Shown here piece by piece: positions 1 through 9,047 of a DNA stretch of 64,000 nucleotides (positions within the stretch are counted from its first letter, which is position 1; the number at the start of each line of letters is the position of its first letter). The notes beneath the pieces were generated by a model, which worked only from the letters and a program-made list of their open reading frames with translations, ran no database searches and had not been told where the DNA came from. Made by a program: the position numbers and the translations under genes. Source of the DNA: Zoogloea sp. 1C4 (lineage in GTDB: Bacteria > Pseudomonadota > Gammaproteobacteria > Burkholderiales > Rhodocyclaceae); the NCBI RefSeq assembly GCF_009469605.1, contig NZ_SSXU01000006.1, positions 124,001 through 188,000 of the forward strand, read 5' to 3'.

Positions 1-458
1 CGACATCTTATAATTTATTAAATATTGTGAACGACATGGCGCTGTCCGGTCGGGCCATGTGGCCGCGACTTTGACGGGCAGGGTTCCATGGGCAACCCAG
101 AACGTGCCGCCGCGCTGTTCAAGCGCTGTTCAAGCTTGGCCTGAGGCGGACGTTATCAAGGGCCAGGATACGGATTTTTCAGGGAGCAGGCCGCCAGGCC
201 GGGCTTCTTGGGGCAAGGGATTCCGCTGGCACAGCCGGAGAAATTCGGCTTGCAGTGGGGGCGAGGAAAACGGGGAGGCTTTTGCCTCCCCGTTTTCCTT
301 TCCACGTTGCCCGGACGCATGCGGCTGGCGTGTTTCACTCAAGAGAACGCGCCCGCCGTCGATAAGACGGGGAGGCCGCTACCGGCCGTCCCGCGCGCCC
401 GAGGACACCGGTGGGGGCTGCAAGACGCGCCACCGCCAATCTCCACTGGTCTGCCCCG
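1..458. other. Non-coding stretch before the first kinase, possible small RNA
   Basis: No convincing protein gene is visible. The first 35 bases are AT-rich and contain TATAAT at 9-14, which could be a -10 box. The following 230 bases contain short self-complementary pieces, for example CATGGC at 35-40 facing GCCATG at 54-59, and end in a perfect hairpin terminator (265-298). A promoter-like start and a terminator about 280 bases apart with no reading frame would fit a small RNA, but the same layout could be the untranslated tail of a gene outside the window. No known RNA family was recognised. Confidence 0.3.
265..298 (+). terminator. Strong hairpin terminator
   Basis: A perfect 15-base stem (265-279 with 284-298) surrounds a TTTT loop. 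The arms begin with GGAAAA and end with TTTTCC, so the descending arm supplies a partly T-rich end on either strand. It ends whatever transcript enters from the left and isolates the kinase that follows. Confidence 0.75.
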
Positions 459-3092
459 ATGCAATCTTCCCCCGTTCCGGCCGACGAAGCCGCCCGGCTG
501 CACGCGCTTCGCGCCATCGGCTTGCTCGACACCCCGGCCGATCCCGCCTTCGACAATCTGGTCGAACTGATCCGCTCGGTCTTTGACGCATCCATCGTGG
601 CCATTTCGCTGGTGGATGCCGAGCGGCAGTGGCTCAAGGCCGCCCTGGGCATCGACGTGCGCGAGACGCCCCGGTGCGACGCCTTCTGCGCCCACGCCAT
701 CTGCCAGGACGGCCCGCTGCTGGTGAGGGATGCGACAACCGACCCGCGCTTTGCAGGCAATCCGCTGGTCTGCGGCGCGCCGGGCATCCGCTTCTACGCC
801 GGCTTGCCCCTGCGGCCGGTGGATGGGCGGGCGGTGGGGGCGCTGTTCATCGCCGATGCCGCGCCGCGTGTGCTGACCGCGGCCGAGCATGACCGGCTGA
901 TCCGCTTCGCTCGCCAGGCGGAGGCGCTGATCCGCCATCATCAGGCGGCGCTGGAGGCCCGGCGCGAGCACGACGCCCTCGAACGCGCCATCGCCCGCAA
1001 GCAGGCGGTGCTCAACCGCGCAGCGGTGGGGATCATCCGCATCACCTCGCGGGGCATCATCGAGCAGGTCAATCCCTTCGCCCAGCAGATCCTCGGTTAC
1101 ACGGCCGAAGAGCTGCTGGGCCGCAACGTGCGCGTGATCATGCCCAGCCGCTGGGCCGACCACCACGACGAATATCTCGCCAGCTACCTCAAGGGCCGCC
1201 CGCCCAGCGTGATCGGCATCGGCCGGGAGGTGCAGGCCCTGCACAAGTCGGGGCGGACGATCCCGGTGCACCTGGCGGTGAGCGAGGTGACGATTCCCGG
1301 CCAGGAGGAGGTGGAGTTCATCGGCATCCTCTCCGACCTCTCCGAGCTCTACCGCGCCCGCGAGCGCGAGCAGGCCCAGCACCGCCTGCTGCACGTGCTG
1401 CACCGGGGCATGACCGACTTCGCCACGCTGATGTCCAGCGACCAGCTGTGGTCCTTCCTGAAGGACGCCCTGTGCGACCTGACCAGCAGCGACTACGCGC
1501 TGATCGGCGAGGTGGTGCCGGTGGAGGGCAAGCCCGGACTGAAGATCCACGCCATCACCGATCTTTCCTGGAACGAGGATTCCCGCCGGCTGATGGAGCG
1601 CCTCAGCTCCGGCGACATGATGCTCACCAACCCGGACTCCATGCTCGGCCGGGTGTTTGCCGGCGGCGAGGTGGTGATGACCAACGACCTCGGCGCCGAG
1701 ACCCGCCGCACGGGCTTTCCCCACGGCCATCCGCCGCTGCACAACTACCTGGGTGTGCCCATCGTCGATCAGGGGCAGGTGATCGGCATGTACGCCATCT
1801 CCAACTCCCGCAACAGGGTGGATGAAGAGCTGCTGGCCTGGCTGGAACCCTTTACCGCCACCTGCGCGCTGCTCATCAACCTTTACCGCCGGATCAACGA
1901 GCAGGCCCGTTTCACCCGCGAGCTGGAGATCGCCCACGCGAAACAGGCCCAGGCCAGCCGCGCCAAGACCGAATTCCTGTCGTCCATGAGCCACGAGCTG
2001 CGCACGCCGATGAACTCGATCATCGGCTTCTCGCAGCTGCTCCTCAACAACCGCCGCCAGCCCCTGCCCGAGCGCCAGGCCGGGCAGGTGGAGCAGATCC
2101 TGAAGAGCGGCCAGCATCTGCTCACGCTGATCAACGACATCCTCGACCTGGCCCGCATCGAGGCCGGCCGGCTGGTGTTTTCCATCGAGCCGGTGGAGAT
2201 CGCCGCGGCGATCGAGGAATCCGTGGCCTCGGTGAGCGCCCTGGCCGAGGCGCGCGGCATCGACATCCGCCTGCCCGCGGTGCCCGGGCGCCATCGGGTG
2301 CTCGCGGATTTCACCCGTACCAAGCAGGTGCTGATCAACTTCCTGTCCAACGCCATCAAGTACAACCGCGACGGCGGCCGCGTCGAGCTGGGCTGGGCGC
2401 CGGTGGAAGATGGGGGCCTGCGGGTCGAGGTGCGCGACACCGGCATCGGCATCCCGGCCGACCGGATCGGCGAACTGTTCCAGCCCTTCAATCGCATCGG
2501 TGCCGAACATTCCGGGGTCGAGGGCGCCGGGGTGGGCCTCGCCCTCACCAAGCAGCTGGTCGAGCAGATGTCCGGCCGGGTGGGGGTGGAGAGCGTACAG
2601 GGCGAAGGCAGCTGCTTCTGGTTCGAGCTGCCCCTGGCGGCTGGCGACGAGGCGGTGCCAACGGTGGCGCCGGCGGCAGCCCAGCCCCTGCCCGACGACG
2701 ACGAGGCCCTGCGCCCGCGGGTGCTCTATGTCGAGGACAACCCGGCCAACCAGCGCCTGATGACCGACATCTTCGAGGACTTCGGCCGGGCCCAGCTCAG
2801 CTGCGCCCACGAGGCCGCGCTGGGCATCGAGCTGGCCCGCGCCGAACAGCCGGCGCTGATCCTGATGGACATCAACCTGCCGGGCATGGACGGCTACGCC
2901 GCGCTGGCCGCCCTCAAGGCCGACGCCGCGACCCGCCACATCCCGGTGGTCGCCCTCTCGGCCAACGCCCTGCCCGCCGACGTGGAGCGGGGCCTCGCCG
3001 CCGGTTTTGCCGACTACCTCACCAAGCCGCTGGACTTCAGCCGTCTGTACGCGGTGCTCGAACACCACCTGGGAAACCCGCCCGATGCTTGA
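459..3092 (+). CDS. GAF-PAS-GAF hybrid histidine kinase with receiver domain
   Basis: Soluble multi-domain sensor kinase of about 877 residues with no membrane segment. Domains in order: GAF (about 20-165, starting RLHALRAIGLLDTPADPAFD), PAS (about 180-300), a second GAF (about 320-480), HisKA with phospho-acceptor His512 in FLSSMSHELRTPMN, HATPase (N box LINFLSNAIKYNRDGG, G box DTGIGIP), and a C-terminal receiver with Asp804 in LMDINLPGMDG. ATG 459 is preferred over the upstream in-frame start at 411 because the GAF homology begins right after it. The stop overlaps the start of the following REC-EAL gene by 8 bases, so the pair is translationally coupled and probably one signalling unit. The input signal cannot be read from sequence. 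Confidence 0.9.
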   Translation: MQSSPVPADEAARLHALRAIGLLDTPADPAFDNLVELIRSVFDASIVAISLVDAERQWLKAALGIDVRETPRCDAFCAHAICQDGPLLVRDATTDPRFAGNPLVCGAPGIRFYAGLPLRPVDGRAVGALFIADAAPRVLTAAEHDRLIRFARQAEALIRHHQAALEARREHDALERAIARKQAVLNRAAVGIIRITSRGIIEQVNPFAQQILGYTAEELLGRNVRVIMPSRWADHHDEYLASYLKGRPPSVIGIGREVQALHKSGRTIPVHLAVSEVTIPGQEEVEFIGILSDLSELYRAREREQAQHRLLHVLHRGMTDFATLMSSDQLWSFLKDALCDLTSSDYALIGEVVPVEGKPGLKIHAITDLSWNEDSRRLMERLSSGDMMLTNPDSMLGRVFAGGEVVMTNDLGAETRRTGFPHGHPPLHNYLGVPIVDQGQVIGMYAISNSRNRVDEELLAWLEPFTATCALLINLYRRINEQARFTRELEIAHAKQAQASRAKTEFLSSMSHELRTPMNSIIGFSQLLLNNRRQPLPERQAGQVEQILKSGQHLLTLINDILDLARIEAGRLVFSIEPVEIAAAIEESVASVSALAEARGIDIRLPAVPGRHRVLADFTRTKQVLINFLSNAIKYNRDGGRVELGWAPVEDGGLRVEVRDTGIGIPADRIGELFQPFNRIGAEHSGVEGAGVGLALTKQLVEQMSGRVGVESVQGEGSCFWFELPLAAGDEAVPTVAPAAAQPLPDDDEALRPRVLYVEDNPANQRLMTDIFEDFGRAQLSCAHEAALGIELARAEQPALILMDINLPGMDGYAALAALKADAATRHIPVVALSANALPADVERGLAAGFADYLTKPLDFSRLYAVLEHHLGNPPDA

Positions 3093-4812
3093 AGACTACC
3101 TCGCCGACGCCCGCATCCTGGTGGTGGACGACACCCCGGCCAACGTCGAGCTGCTGCTGGACATCCTCGACGACGCCGGCTATCGCAACACCCTGGGGCT
3201 CACCGACCCCCGCGAGGTGGCGCCGGAGATCAAACGTTGCCCGCCCGATCTGGTGCTGCTCGATATCCGCATGCCGCACCTGTCGGGCTTCGACGTGCTG
3301 CGCCAGATCCGCTGGCAGCTGGGGGTGATGGCGCCGCCGGTGGTGGTGCTCACCGCCCAGACCGACCGGGAGACCCGCTCAGAATCCCTCGAGCTGGGCG
3401 CCATCGACTTCCTCAACAAGCCCTTCGACCAGGGCGAGGTGCAGCAGCGCATCCACAACATCCTGGTGGCCCACTGCCAGTCCCGCGATCTGCGCGGCCA
3501 GACCGAACTCCTCCAGACCCTGGTGGATCGCCAGACCGCCGAGCTGCGCAGCATCGCCCTCACCGACAGCGCCACCGGCCTGCCCAACCGGCGGGCGGTG
3601 CTGGCCAAGGTGGATGGCCTGCTGGCCATCGCACGGCAGGTGGCGGTGTTCTTCATCGTGGCCGACGAGGTGGAGGACATCGCCCGTCTGCAAGGCTACC
3701 CGGCGGCAGAGCGGCTGCTCCAGTCGCTGGGCGAGCTGGCGGGCGGCAGCCCGGTGGCGCAGGGCGGCATCGTCGGCTGCTGGGGCAGCAGCGAGCTGGT
3801 GCTCGTCCAGCCGTCCGACGACCCGGCCGCGCTGGAGAAGACCGCCCAGCGCCTGCTGCGCCTGCTCGAAGGCGACCACCGGGTGGACGACCTGCTGCTC
3901 GCCACGCCGATCCGCATCGGGATCGCCCATTCCAGCGACGGCATCACCGGCTCCATGGATCTGCTGCGCAAGGCCGCGGCGGCGATTCCGGCGCGCTTTG
4001 CGGGCGTGGTGGGGCGTTACGGGCCAGGGCTGGACGAAGCGCTGGCGCGTCGCCGGCAGCTGCGTCAGGCGCTCAAGCAGGCGGTGTCCGGCAACGAGCT
4101 GGCGCTGGTCTTCCAGCCCAAGATCGACCTCGCCAGCCGCCGCCTGATCGGCGCCGAGGCGCTGCTGCGCTGGCACTCGGCCAGCGTCGGGGCGGTGCGG
4201 CCGGACCTGTTCATCCCGCTGGCCGAAGAGACCGGCGACATCCTCGCAATCGGCGACTGGGTGCTGGACGAGGGCATCCGCCATCTGAGCGGGTGGCACG
4301 AGGCCGGCCGGCTGGCCGACGATTTCGCGCTGGCCCTCAACGTGTCGAGCCGGCAACTGCAGCACGACGGCTTTGTGGACGGCGTGCTGCGCCGCGTGGC
4401 CGAGTCGGGCCTGCCGCCGGCGCGGATCAAGATCGAGGTGACCGAATCCGGCTTCATCCACGACCTGAAGGAAGCGCAGGCGCGCCTGGGTGCGCTGCGG
4501 GCGGCGGGCATCGGCGTGTCGATCGACGATTTCGGCACCGGCTATTCGTCGCTGTCGTATCTCAAGTCGCTGCCGGTGTCGGAGCTGAAGATCGACCGCA
4601 GCTTCGTGCGCGAGATCGGCCACGACGCCGACGACCAGAAGCTGGTGGAGACGATCATCGTGATCGCCCACCTGTTCGGCTGCTCGGTGGTGGCCGAGGG
4701 GATCGAGACCGAGGCGCAGCTGGAGGTGCTGCGCCGGCTGGGCTGCGACCAGGGGCAGGGCTACCTGTTCTCGCCGCCGGTGTCGGTGGAGGACTTCGGC
4801 CGCATGCTGTAG
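3085..4812 (+). CDS. Response regulator with degenerate GGDEF and intact EAL domain (c-di-GMP phosphodiesterase)
   Basis: 575 residues: receiver (1-125, Asp60 in LLDIRMPHLSGFD, Lys in FLNKPFD), a GGDEF-like domain (about 155-300) and an EAL domain (about 320-570). The cyclase signature is replaced by WGSSEL, so the GGDEF part is almost certainly not catalytic and may bind GTP or only transmit the signal. The EAL domain keeps GAEALLRWH (Glu358), ALNVSSRQLQ, EVTESG, DDFGTGYSSLSYLK, ELKIDRSFV and EGIETEAQ, so it should hydrolyse c-di-GMP. ATG 3085 lies inside the last codons of the kinase gene and the receiver begins a few residues later; the longer in-frame extension upstream is antisense-like noise. 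The likely phosphodonor is the preceding hybrid kinase. Confidence 0.9.
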   Translation: MLEDYLADARILVVDDTPANVELLLDILDDAGYRNTLGLTDPREVAPEIKRCPPDLVLLDIRMPHLSGFDVLRQIRWQLGVMAPPVVVLTAQTDRETRSESLELGAIDFLNKPFDQGEVQQRIHNILVAHCQSRDLRGQTELLQTLVDRQTAELRSIALTDSATGLPNRRAVLAKVDGLLAIARQVAVFFIVADEVEDIARLQGYPAAERLLQSLGELAGGSPVAQGGIVGCWGSSELVLVQPSDDPAALEKTAQRLLRLLEGDHRVDDLLLATPIRIGIAHSSDGITGSMDLLRKAAAAIPARFAGVVGRYGPGLDEALARRRQLRQALKQAVSGNELALVFQPKIDLASRRLIGAEALLRWHSASVGAVRPDLFIPLAEETGDILAIGDWVLDEGIRHLSGWHEAGRLADDFALALNVSSRQLQHDGFVDGVLRRVAESGLPPARIKIEVTESGFIHDLKEAQARLGALRAAGIGVSIDDFGTGYSSLSYLKSLPVSELKIDRSFVREIGHDADDQKLVETIIVIAHLFGCSVVAEGIETEAQLEVLRRLGCDQGQGYLFSPPVSVEDFGRML

Positions 4813-4833
4813 TCGCCGGGGCTGATTTGATGC

Positions 4834-4872
4834 AAAAACAGCAACAATGATCGGCTCATTGTTGCTGTTTTT
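4834..4872. terminator. Bidirectional terminator between convergent genes
   Basis: A perfect 17-base stem (4834-4850 with 4856-4872) encloses the loop TCGGC. The arms start with AAAAA and end with TTTTT, giving a U-tract in both directions, as expected between the EAL gene (+) and the EF-G-like gene (-). Confidence 0.9.
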
Positions 4873-4909
4873 GTTTGAACAGGGCGCCGGCTGGCGCCCC
4901 GGGTGAGGC

Positions 4910-6961
4910 TTACTGCTCGCCGCCGCGCTTGCCCTGATGCTCGCGGGCGAGGCGCTGCTGAACCTCGTTGGGGGCCGGCTCGTAGTGGCTGAAGGCGATG
5001 CTGCAGCTGCCGTCGCCACCGCTGATCGACTTGAGGCGTGACTCGAAGCCTTCCATCTCGGCCATCGGCACCTGGCTGGTGATTTCCGTCCAGCCCGGCT
5101 GCGGGCTGTCGGTGCCGGTGACGCGGCCGCGGCGGCCGGAGAGCTCGGCGCTGATGCCGCCGAAGTGCTCGTCCGCCACCCGCACCGTGAGGGTGATGAG
5201 CGGCTCCAGCACCACCGGGCGGGCGCCCTGGACGGCTTCCTGCACCGCGTGGCGGGCAGCGGTGACGAAGGAGATTTCGTTGGAGTCGACCGCGTGGTGC
5301 TTGCCGTCGAACACCGTCACCTTCAGATCCTGCAGCGGGAAGCCCGCCATCACGCCTTCGGCGATGGCCTGGCGGACGCCCTTCTCGACGGCCGGCATGA
5401 AGTTGTAGGGGATGGTGCCGCCCTTCACTTCGTCGGCAAGCTCAAGGCCCGCGCCCCGTTCGAGGGTCTCGACGCGCAGGGCGACCTCGCCAAACTGGCC
5501 GGCGCCGCCGCTCTGCTTTTTGTGGCGATAGCGGGCTTCGGCGCTGCCGGCGATGGTCTCGCGGTAGGGGATCGCCGGCGGGCGGGTGCCGAGGCTGAGG
5601 TTCCAGCGGGTCTTGAGGGCTTCGAGCACGGTCTTGAGGTGCACGTCGCCGAGGCCGCGGATGACGGTTTCCTTGGCCTGGATGTTGTGCTCGACGGTGA
5701 GGCAGGGGTCTTCGTCGAGCAGGCGGTGCAGGGCTTCGGAGAGTTTCTGCTCGTCGCCGTGCTTCTCGGGCTGCAGCGCGAGGCCGAACACGGCCTGCGG
5801 GTAGCGCGGCGGGGCGAGGTGGAAGTGGTCTTCGTCGTGGGAGTCGTGCAGCACGGCGTCCCGGTGGATGTCGTCCACCCGCGCCACGGCGCAGATGTCG
5901 CCGGGAATGCCCACGTCGATCTCGGTCTGGGTCTTGCCCTGGATGCGCAGCAGGTGGCCGACCTTGAAAGGCTTGCGGGCGTCGCCGATGAACAGCTGGG
6001 TGCTCGGGGTGACCGTGCCCTGGTGGATGCGGAACAGGCCGAGCTTGCCGCGGAAGGGGTCGTTGCTCACCTGGAAGACGTGGGCGATGACGTGCTTGTC
6101 GGCGTCGGTGGTGGCGGTGACCGCTTCGGCGGCCGGGCCTTCACCCTTCAGGAAGCGCGGCGGGTTGCCTTCGGTCGGGTCGGGCAGCAGACGGCCCATG
6201 ATGTCGAGGAGCTCGGTGACGCCGGCGCCGCTGCGGGCGGAGGTGAAGCACACGGGAATCAGGTGGCCTTCGCGCAGGGCGATCTCGAACGGGTCGTGGA
6301 GCTGCTCGGGCTGGAGGGATTCCCCCTGCTCTAGGTAGAGGGCCATCAGGTCTTCATCGACCTCGACCACCTGGTCGACGATGTTGTCGTGGGCGGCGCG
6401 GACGGTGGAGAAGGCCGGCTGGGCGTCGTAGTCGGGCTTGAAGAAGCAGTCGATGACGCGGCTGCCGTCGGCGGTGGGCAGGTTGATCGGCAGGCATTCA
6501 CGGCCGAAGGTGGCGGTGATGCGCTCCATCAGGGCGGCAAAGTCGACGCCCGGGGCGTCGATGCGATTGACGACGATCATCCGGCACTTGTCGGCGGCGG
6601 CGTCCATCACCTTGCGGGTGACGGTCTCGACACCGGCGGCGGCGTTGATGACCACCACCGCGGTCTCGACCGCCGGCAGGGTGGCCAGCGCGCGGCCGAG
6701 GAAATCGGGCAGGCCCGGGGTATCAAGCACGTTGACCCAGTGTTCGGCCCATTCCAGGTGGGCGAGGGCGCTGTTGAGGGAATGACCGAAGGCTTTTTCC
6801 TGCGGATCGTAGTCGCTGACGGTGTCGCCCTTTTCGACAGACCCGGCGGCACTGATGGCACCTGCGGCGGCCAGCAGTTTTTCCAGCAGCGTGGTCTTGC
6901 CGCTGCCGGACTGGCCGAGGAGGGTGAGGTTGCGGATGTCGCGGACCGAGGTGGGTGTCAT
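4910..6961 (-). CDS. Elongation factor G-like translational GTPase
   Basis: 683 residues with the full EF-G layout: GTPase domain (1-270), domain II (about 300-385), domains III-V to the end. G motifs are GQSGSGKTT (P-loop), DTPGLPDF (G3) and NRID (G4; canonical EF-G has NKxD). The domain IV region has GGAGQFGEVALRVE and the C-terminal part PQPGWTEITSQVP. The P-loop with GQSGSGKTT in place of GHVDHGKTT marks the second, EF-G-like clade present in many proteobacteria beside the ribosomal-operon EF-G. Its exact role is not established; the family is usually labelled elongation factor G or FusA2. ATG 6961 gives the normal N-terminus; the in-frame extension to 7000 is not needed. No ribosomal operon surrounds it. 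Confidence 0.88.
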   Translation of the reverse strand: MTPTSVRDIRNLTLLGQSGSGKTTLLEKLLAAAGAISAAGSVEKGDTVSDYDPQEKAFGHSLNSALAHLEWAEHWVNVLDTPGLPDFLGRALATLPAVETAVVVINAAAGVETVTRKVMDAAADKCRMIVVNRIDAPGVDFAALMERITATFGRECLPINLPTADGSRVIDCFFKPDYDAQPAFSTVRAAHDNIVDQVVEVDEDLMALYLEQGESLQPEQLHDPFEIALREGHLIPVCFTSARSGAGVTELLDIMGRLLPDPTEGNPPRFLKGEGPAAEAVTATTDADKHVIAHVFQVSNDPFRGKLGLFRIHQGTVTPSTQLFIGDARKPFKVGHLLRIQGKTQTEIDVGIPGDICAVARVDDIHRDAVLHDSHDEDHFHLAPPRYPQAVFGLALQPEKHGDEQKLSEALHRLLDEDPCLTVEHNIQAKETVIRGLGDVHLKTVLEALKTRWNLSLGTRPPAIPYRETIAGSAEARYRHKKQSGGAGQFGEVALRVETLERGAGLELADEVKGGTIPYNFMPAVEKGVRQAIAEGVMAGFPLQDLKVTVFDGKHHAVDSNEISFVTAARHAVQEAVQGARPVVLEPLITLTVRVADEHFGGISAELSGRRGRVTGTDSPQPGWTEITSQVPMAEMEGFESRLKSISGGDGSCSIAFSHYEPAPNEVQQRLAREHQGKRGGEQ

Positions 6962-7063
6962 GCTTGCTCCCTTTGCAGTTATTTTTGAAAGCCGAAACAC
7001 GAGATTCCGGAAGTATCTGCCTGCAAGGCCCGCAGAACAACGATCCAGGTCAACAAAGCGGCG

Positions 7064-8806
7064 CTACCACTCGAAGCCGCGGCGCTGGGGGGCGGGTGCT
7101 GCATCGCCGCTGCTCAGACCCGGGAGAAACTCGCGCAGGGCGTCGTCCTCGGTGCGGTAGGCGGCGTGGGGAGCGAGGTCGTTCCACAGGCCGGTGCGCT
7201 CCAGCACGTCGATGACCTGCTTCTTGAGGCCGCAGCAGGCAAGCTGGCGGCCATCGGCCAGCAGCTGGCGGCGGACGCGGCGCAGGGCCTCGACTCCGCT
7301 GGCGTCGATGGCGTTGATGCCGGCGCAGGAGAGCACCAGCACCGCCATCTGCGGCTGCCCGCGGCAGGCGGCGAGCACGGCGTCTTCAAAGGTGGCGGCG
7401 TTGACGAAGTGCAGCGGGCCGTCGAAGCGCAGGATCGCCACCTGCGGGTGGGGCGGCGGCAGGCCGAAACGCGCCGCGTCGCGCCAGGTGCCGTCCGGGT
7501 GGCGGCCGAGCAGGGCGACCCGTGGCGTCATGCTGCGGTAGATCAGCAGCGCCAGCGACAGGAAAAGCCCGGCGAGGATGCCGATCTCCACGTGGGGCGC
7601 GAAGGCCAGCGTCGCCACGAAGGCCACCGTGCCGGCCAGCCCGTCGTCGCGCCCGGCCTGCCAGGCTTCGCGCAGCTGGGCGACGGACAGCAGCTTGGCC
7701 AGGGTGACGAGGATCACCGCCGCCAGCACCGGCCGGGGCACGTGGGCGATGGGTTCGGGCACCAGCAGCAGCGCGCCCAGCACCACCAGCGCGCCCACCA
7801 CCGAGGCGAGCCCGGTGCGGGCGCCGGCTGCCAGCAGGAAGGCCGAACGGCCGAACGATCCGCTTACCGGATAGGCCTGGCACACCGAGGCGGTGAGCTT
7901 GGCCAGGCCCTGGCCGATGAGCTCCTGGTTGCCATCCCAGCGCTGGCCGGTGCGCGCCGAGGCCAGCTTGCAGCTCGACATGGCCTCGATGAAGCTCACC
8001 AGCGCCAGCACGAAGGCCGAGGGCAGGAGGTCGGTGATCTGCGCCCAGTCGGCCTTGGGCAGGGCGAAGGCGAGGGTCTGCTCCGGCAGCCGGCCGACCA
8101 CCCGTCCGCCGGTGGCTTCGAAATCCGTCAGCCAGCCCACCGCGGCCAGCCCGGCCACCACCGCCAGCACGCCGGGGCCGCCAACCTTGAAGCGCTGGAG
8201 CACCAGCAGCAGCACCACCGCCAGCCCGCCCAGGGCGGCGGAGGGCAGATGCACGTCGGGCATGGTGCACGCGATGTCGACGATCGCCTCGACGAAGGGC
8301 TTCTGCCCCGCCGAGGGCAGGCCCAGCAGGGTGGGCAGCTGGGCGGTGATGATGAGCAGCGAGCAGGCGTTGATGAAGCCGTGGAGCACCGGGTGCGACA
8401 GCAGGTCGGCGAAGTGGGCGAGGCGCAGCAGCCCGAAGGCCAGCTGCAGGATGCCCGCCAGCAAGGCCAGTTGGACGGCCAGCAGCAGCCAGGTTTCGGA
8501 GCCGGGCAGGGCCAGGGGCGAGAGGGCGGCGGCGGTGAGCAGGCTGGTGAGGGCCACCGGGCCGGTGTTGAGCTGGGCGGACGAGCCCCACAGGGCGCCG
8601 ACGATGGACGGCAGCAGGGAGGCGTACAGCCCCACGTAGGCGGGCAGACCGGCGAGCTGGGCGTAGGCCAGGGCCTGGGGGATCGCCACCAGGGCCACCG
8701 TGAAGCCGACCACCAGATCGTTGCGCACGGTGGCCGCGTCGAGCTGGCTGCGCCAGGCGAGAAAGGGCAGCAGACGGCGCAGCAGCGGGGGCAGGGCAGG
8801 GGGCAT
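7064..8806 (-). CDS. SulP-family inorganic anion transporter with STAS domain
   Basis: 580-residue inner-membrane protein of the SulP (SLC26-like) family, which moves sulfate, bicarbonate or other anions. The N-terminal two thirds are hydrophobic, with about 12 predicted helices starting at DLVVGFTVALVAIPQALAYA (SulP signature region) and including LNTGPVALTSLL. The C-terminal STAS domain (about 440-560) contains VLVLSCAGINAIDASGVEAL, whose serine is the usual STAS regulatory position. ATG 8806 is chosen over a TTG at 8845. The substrate cannot be assigned from sequence. It is divergent from the large hybrid kinase at 9048, with about 240 bases between them. Confidence 0.88.
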   Translation of the reverse strand: MPPALPPLLRRLLPFLAWRSQLDAATVRNDLVVGFTVALVAIPQALAYAQLAGLPAYVGLYASLLPSIVGALWGSSAQLNTGPVALTSLLTAAALSPLALPGSETWLLLAVQLALLAGILQLAFGLLRLAHFADLLSHPVLHGFINACSLLIITAQLPTLLGLPSAGQKPFVEAIVDIACTMPDVHLPSAALGGLAVVLLLVLQRFKVGGPGVLAVVAGLAAVGWLTDFEATGGRVVGRLPEQTLAFALPKADWAQITDLLPSAFVLALVSFIEAMSSCKLASARTGQRWDGNQELIGQGLAKLTASVCQAYPVSGSFGRSAFLLAAGARTGLASVVGALVVLGALLLVPEPIAHVPRPVLAAVILVTLAKLLSVAQLREAWQAGRDDGLAGTVAFVATLAFAPHVEIGILAGLFLSLALLIYRSMTPRVALLGRHPDGTWRDAARFGLPPPHPQVAILRFDGPLHFVNAATFEDAVLAACRGQPQMAVLVLSCAGINAIDASGVEALRRVRRQLLADGRQLACCGLKKQVIDVLERTGLWNDLAPHAAYRTEDDALREFLPGLSSGDAAPAPQRRGFEW

Positions 8807-9047
8807 GGCGGGCGTTCCGGTTCGGGCGGATCGGCGGGAATCCAAAAGTTTAGCGTGCTGGCATGGCGCCGGTCACGCGGGCGGATGCCTTGACCGTGTC
8901 GGCCTTCGGTGCCACGTTAAAGAAAGGCACCTGCCGGGACGATAACCCGACAGATCAACGTGACGCGTACGTCGGATTTCCGCTTCTCCATGACCCCCGC
9001 AACTGGAATGACTCTCCCGGTGATCCACCTGATGCCGAACCTGCCCC

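Noticed and set aside
339-3068. Open frame of 909 codons antisense to the first kinase
   Set aside because: Low-complexity His/Gly/Arg/Gln-rich translation without any domain; a GC-rich shadow of the real kinase, which has complete motifs.
3540-4020. Active diguanylate cyclase in the REC-EAL protein
   Set aside because: The GGDEF signature is replaced by WGSSEL, so synthesis of c-di-GMP is not expected.
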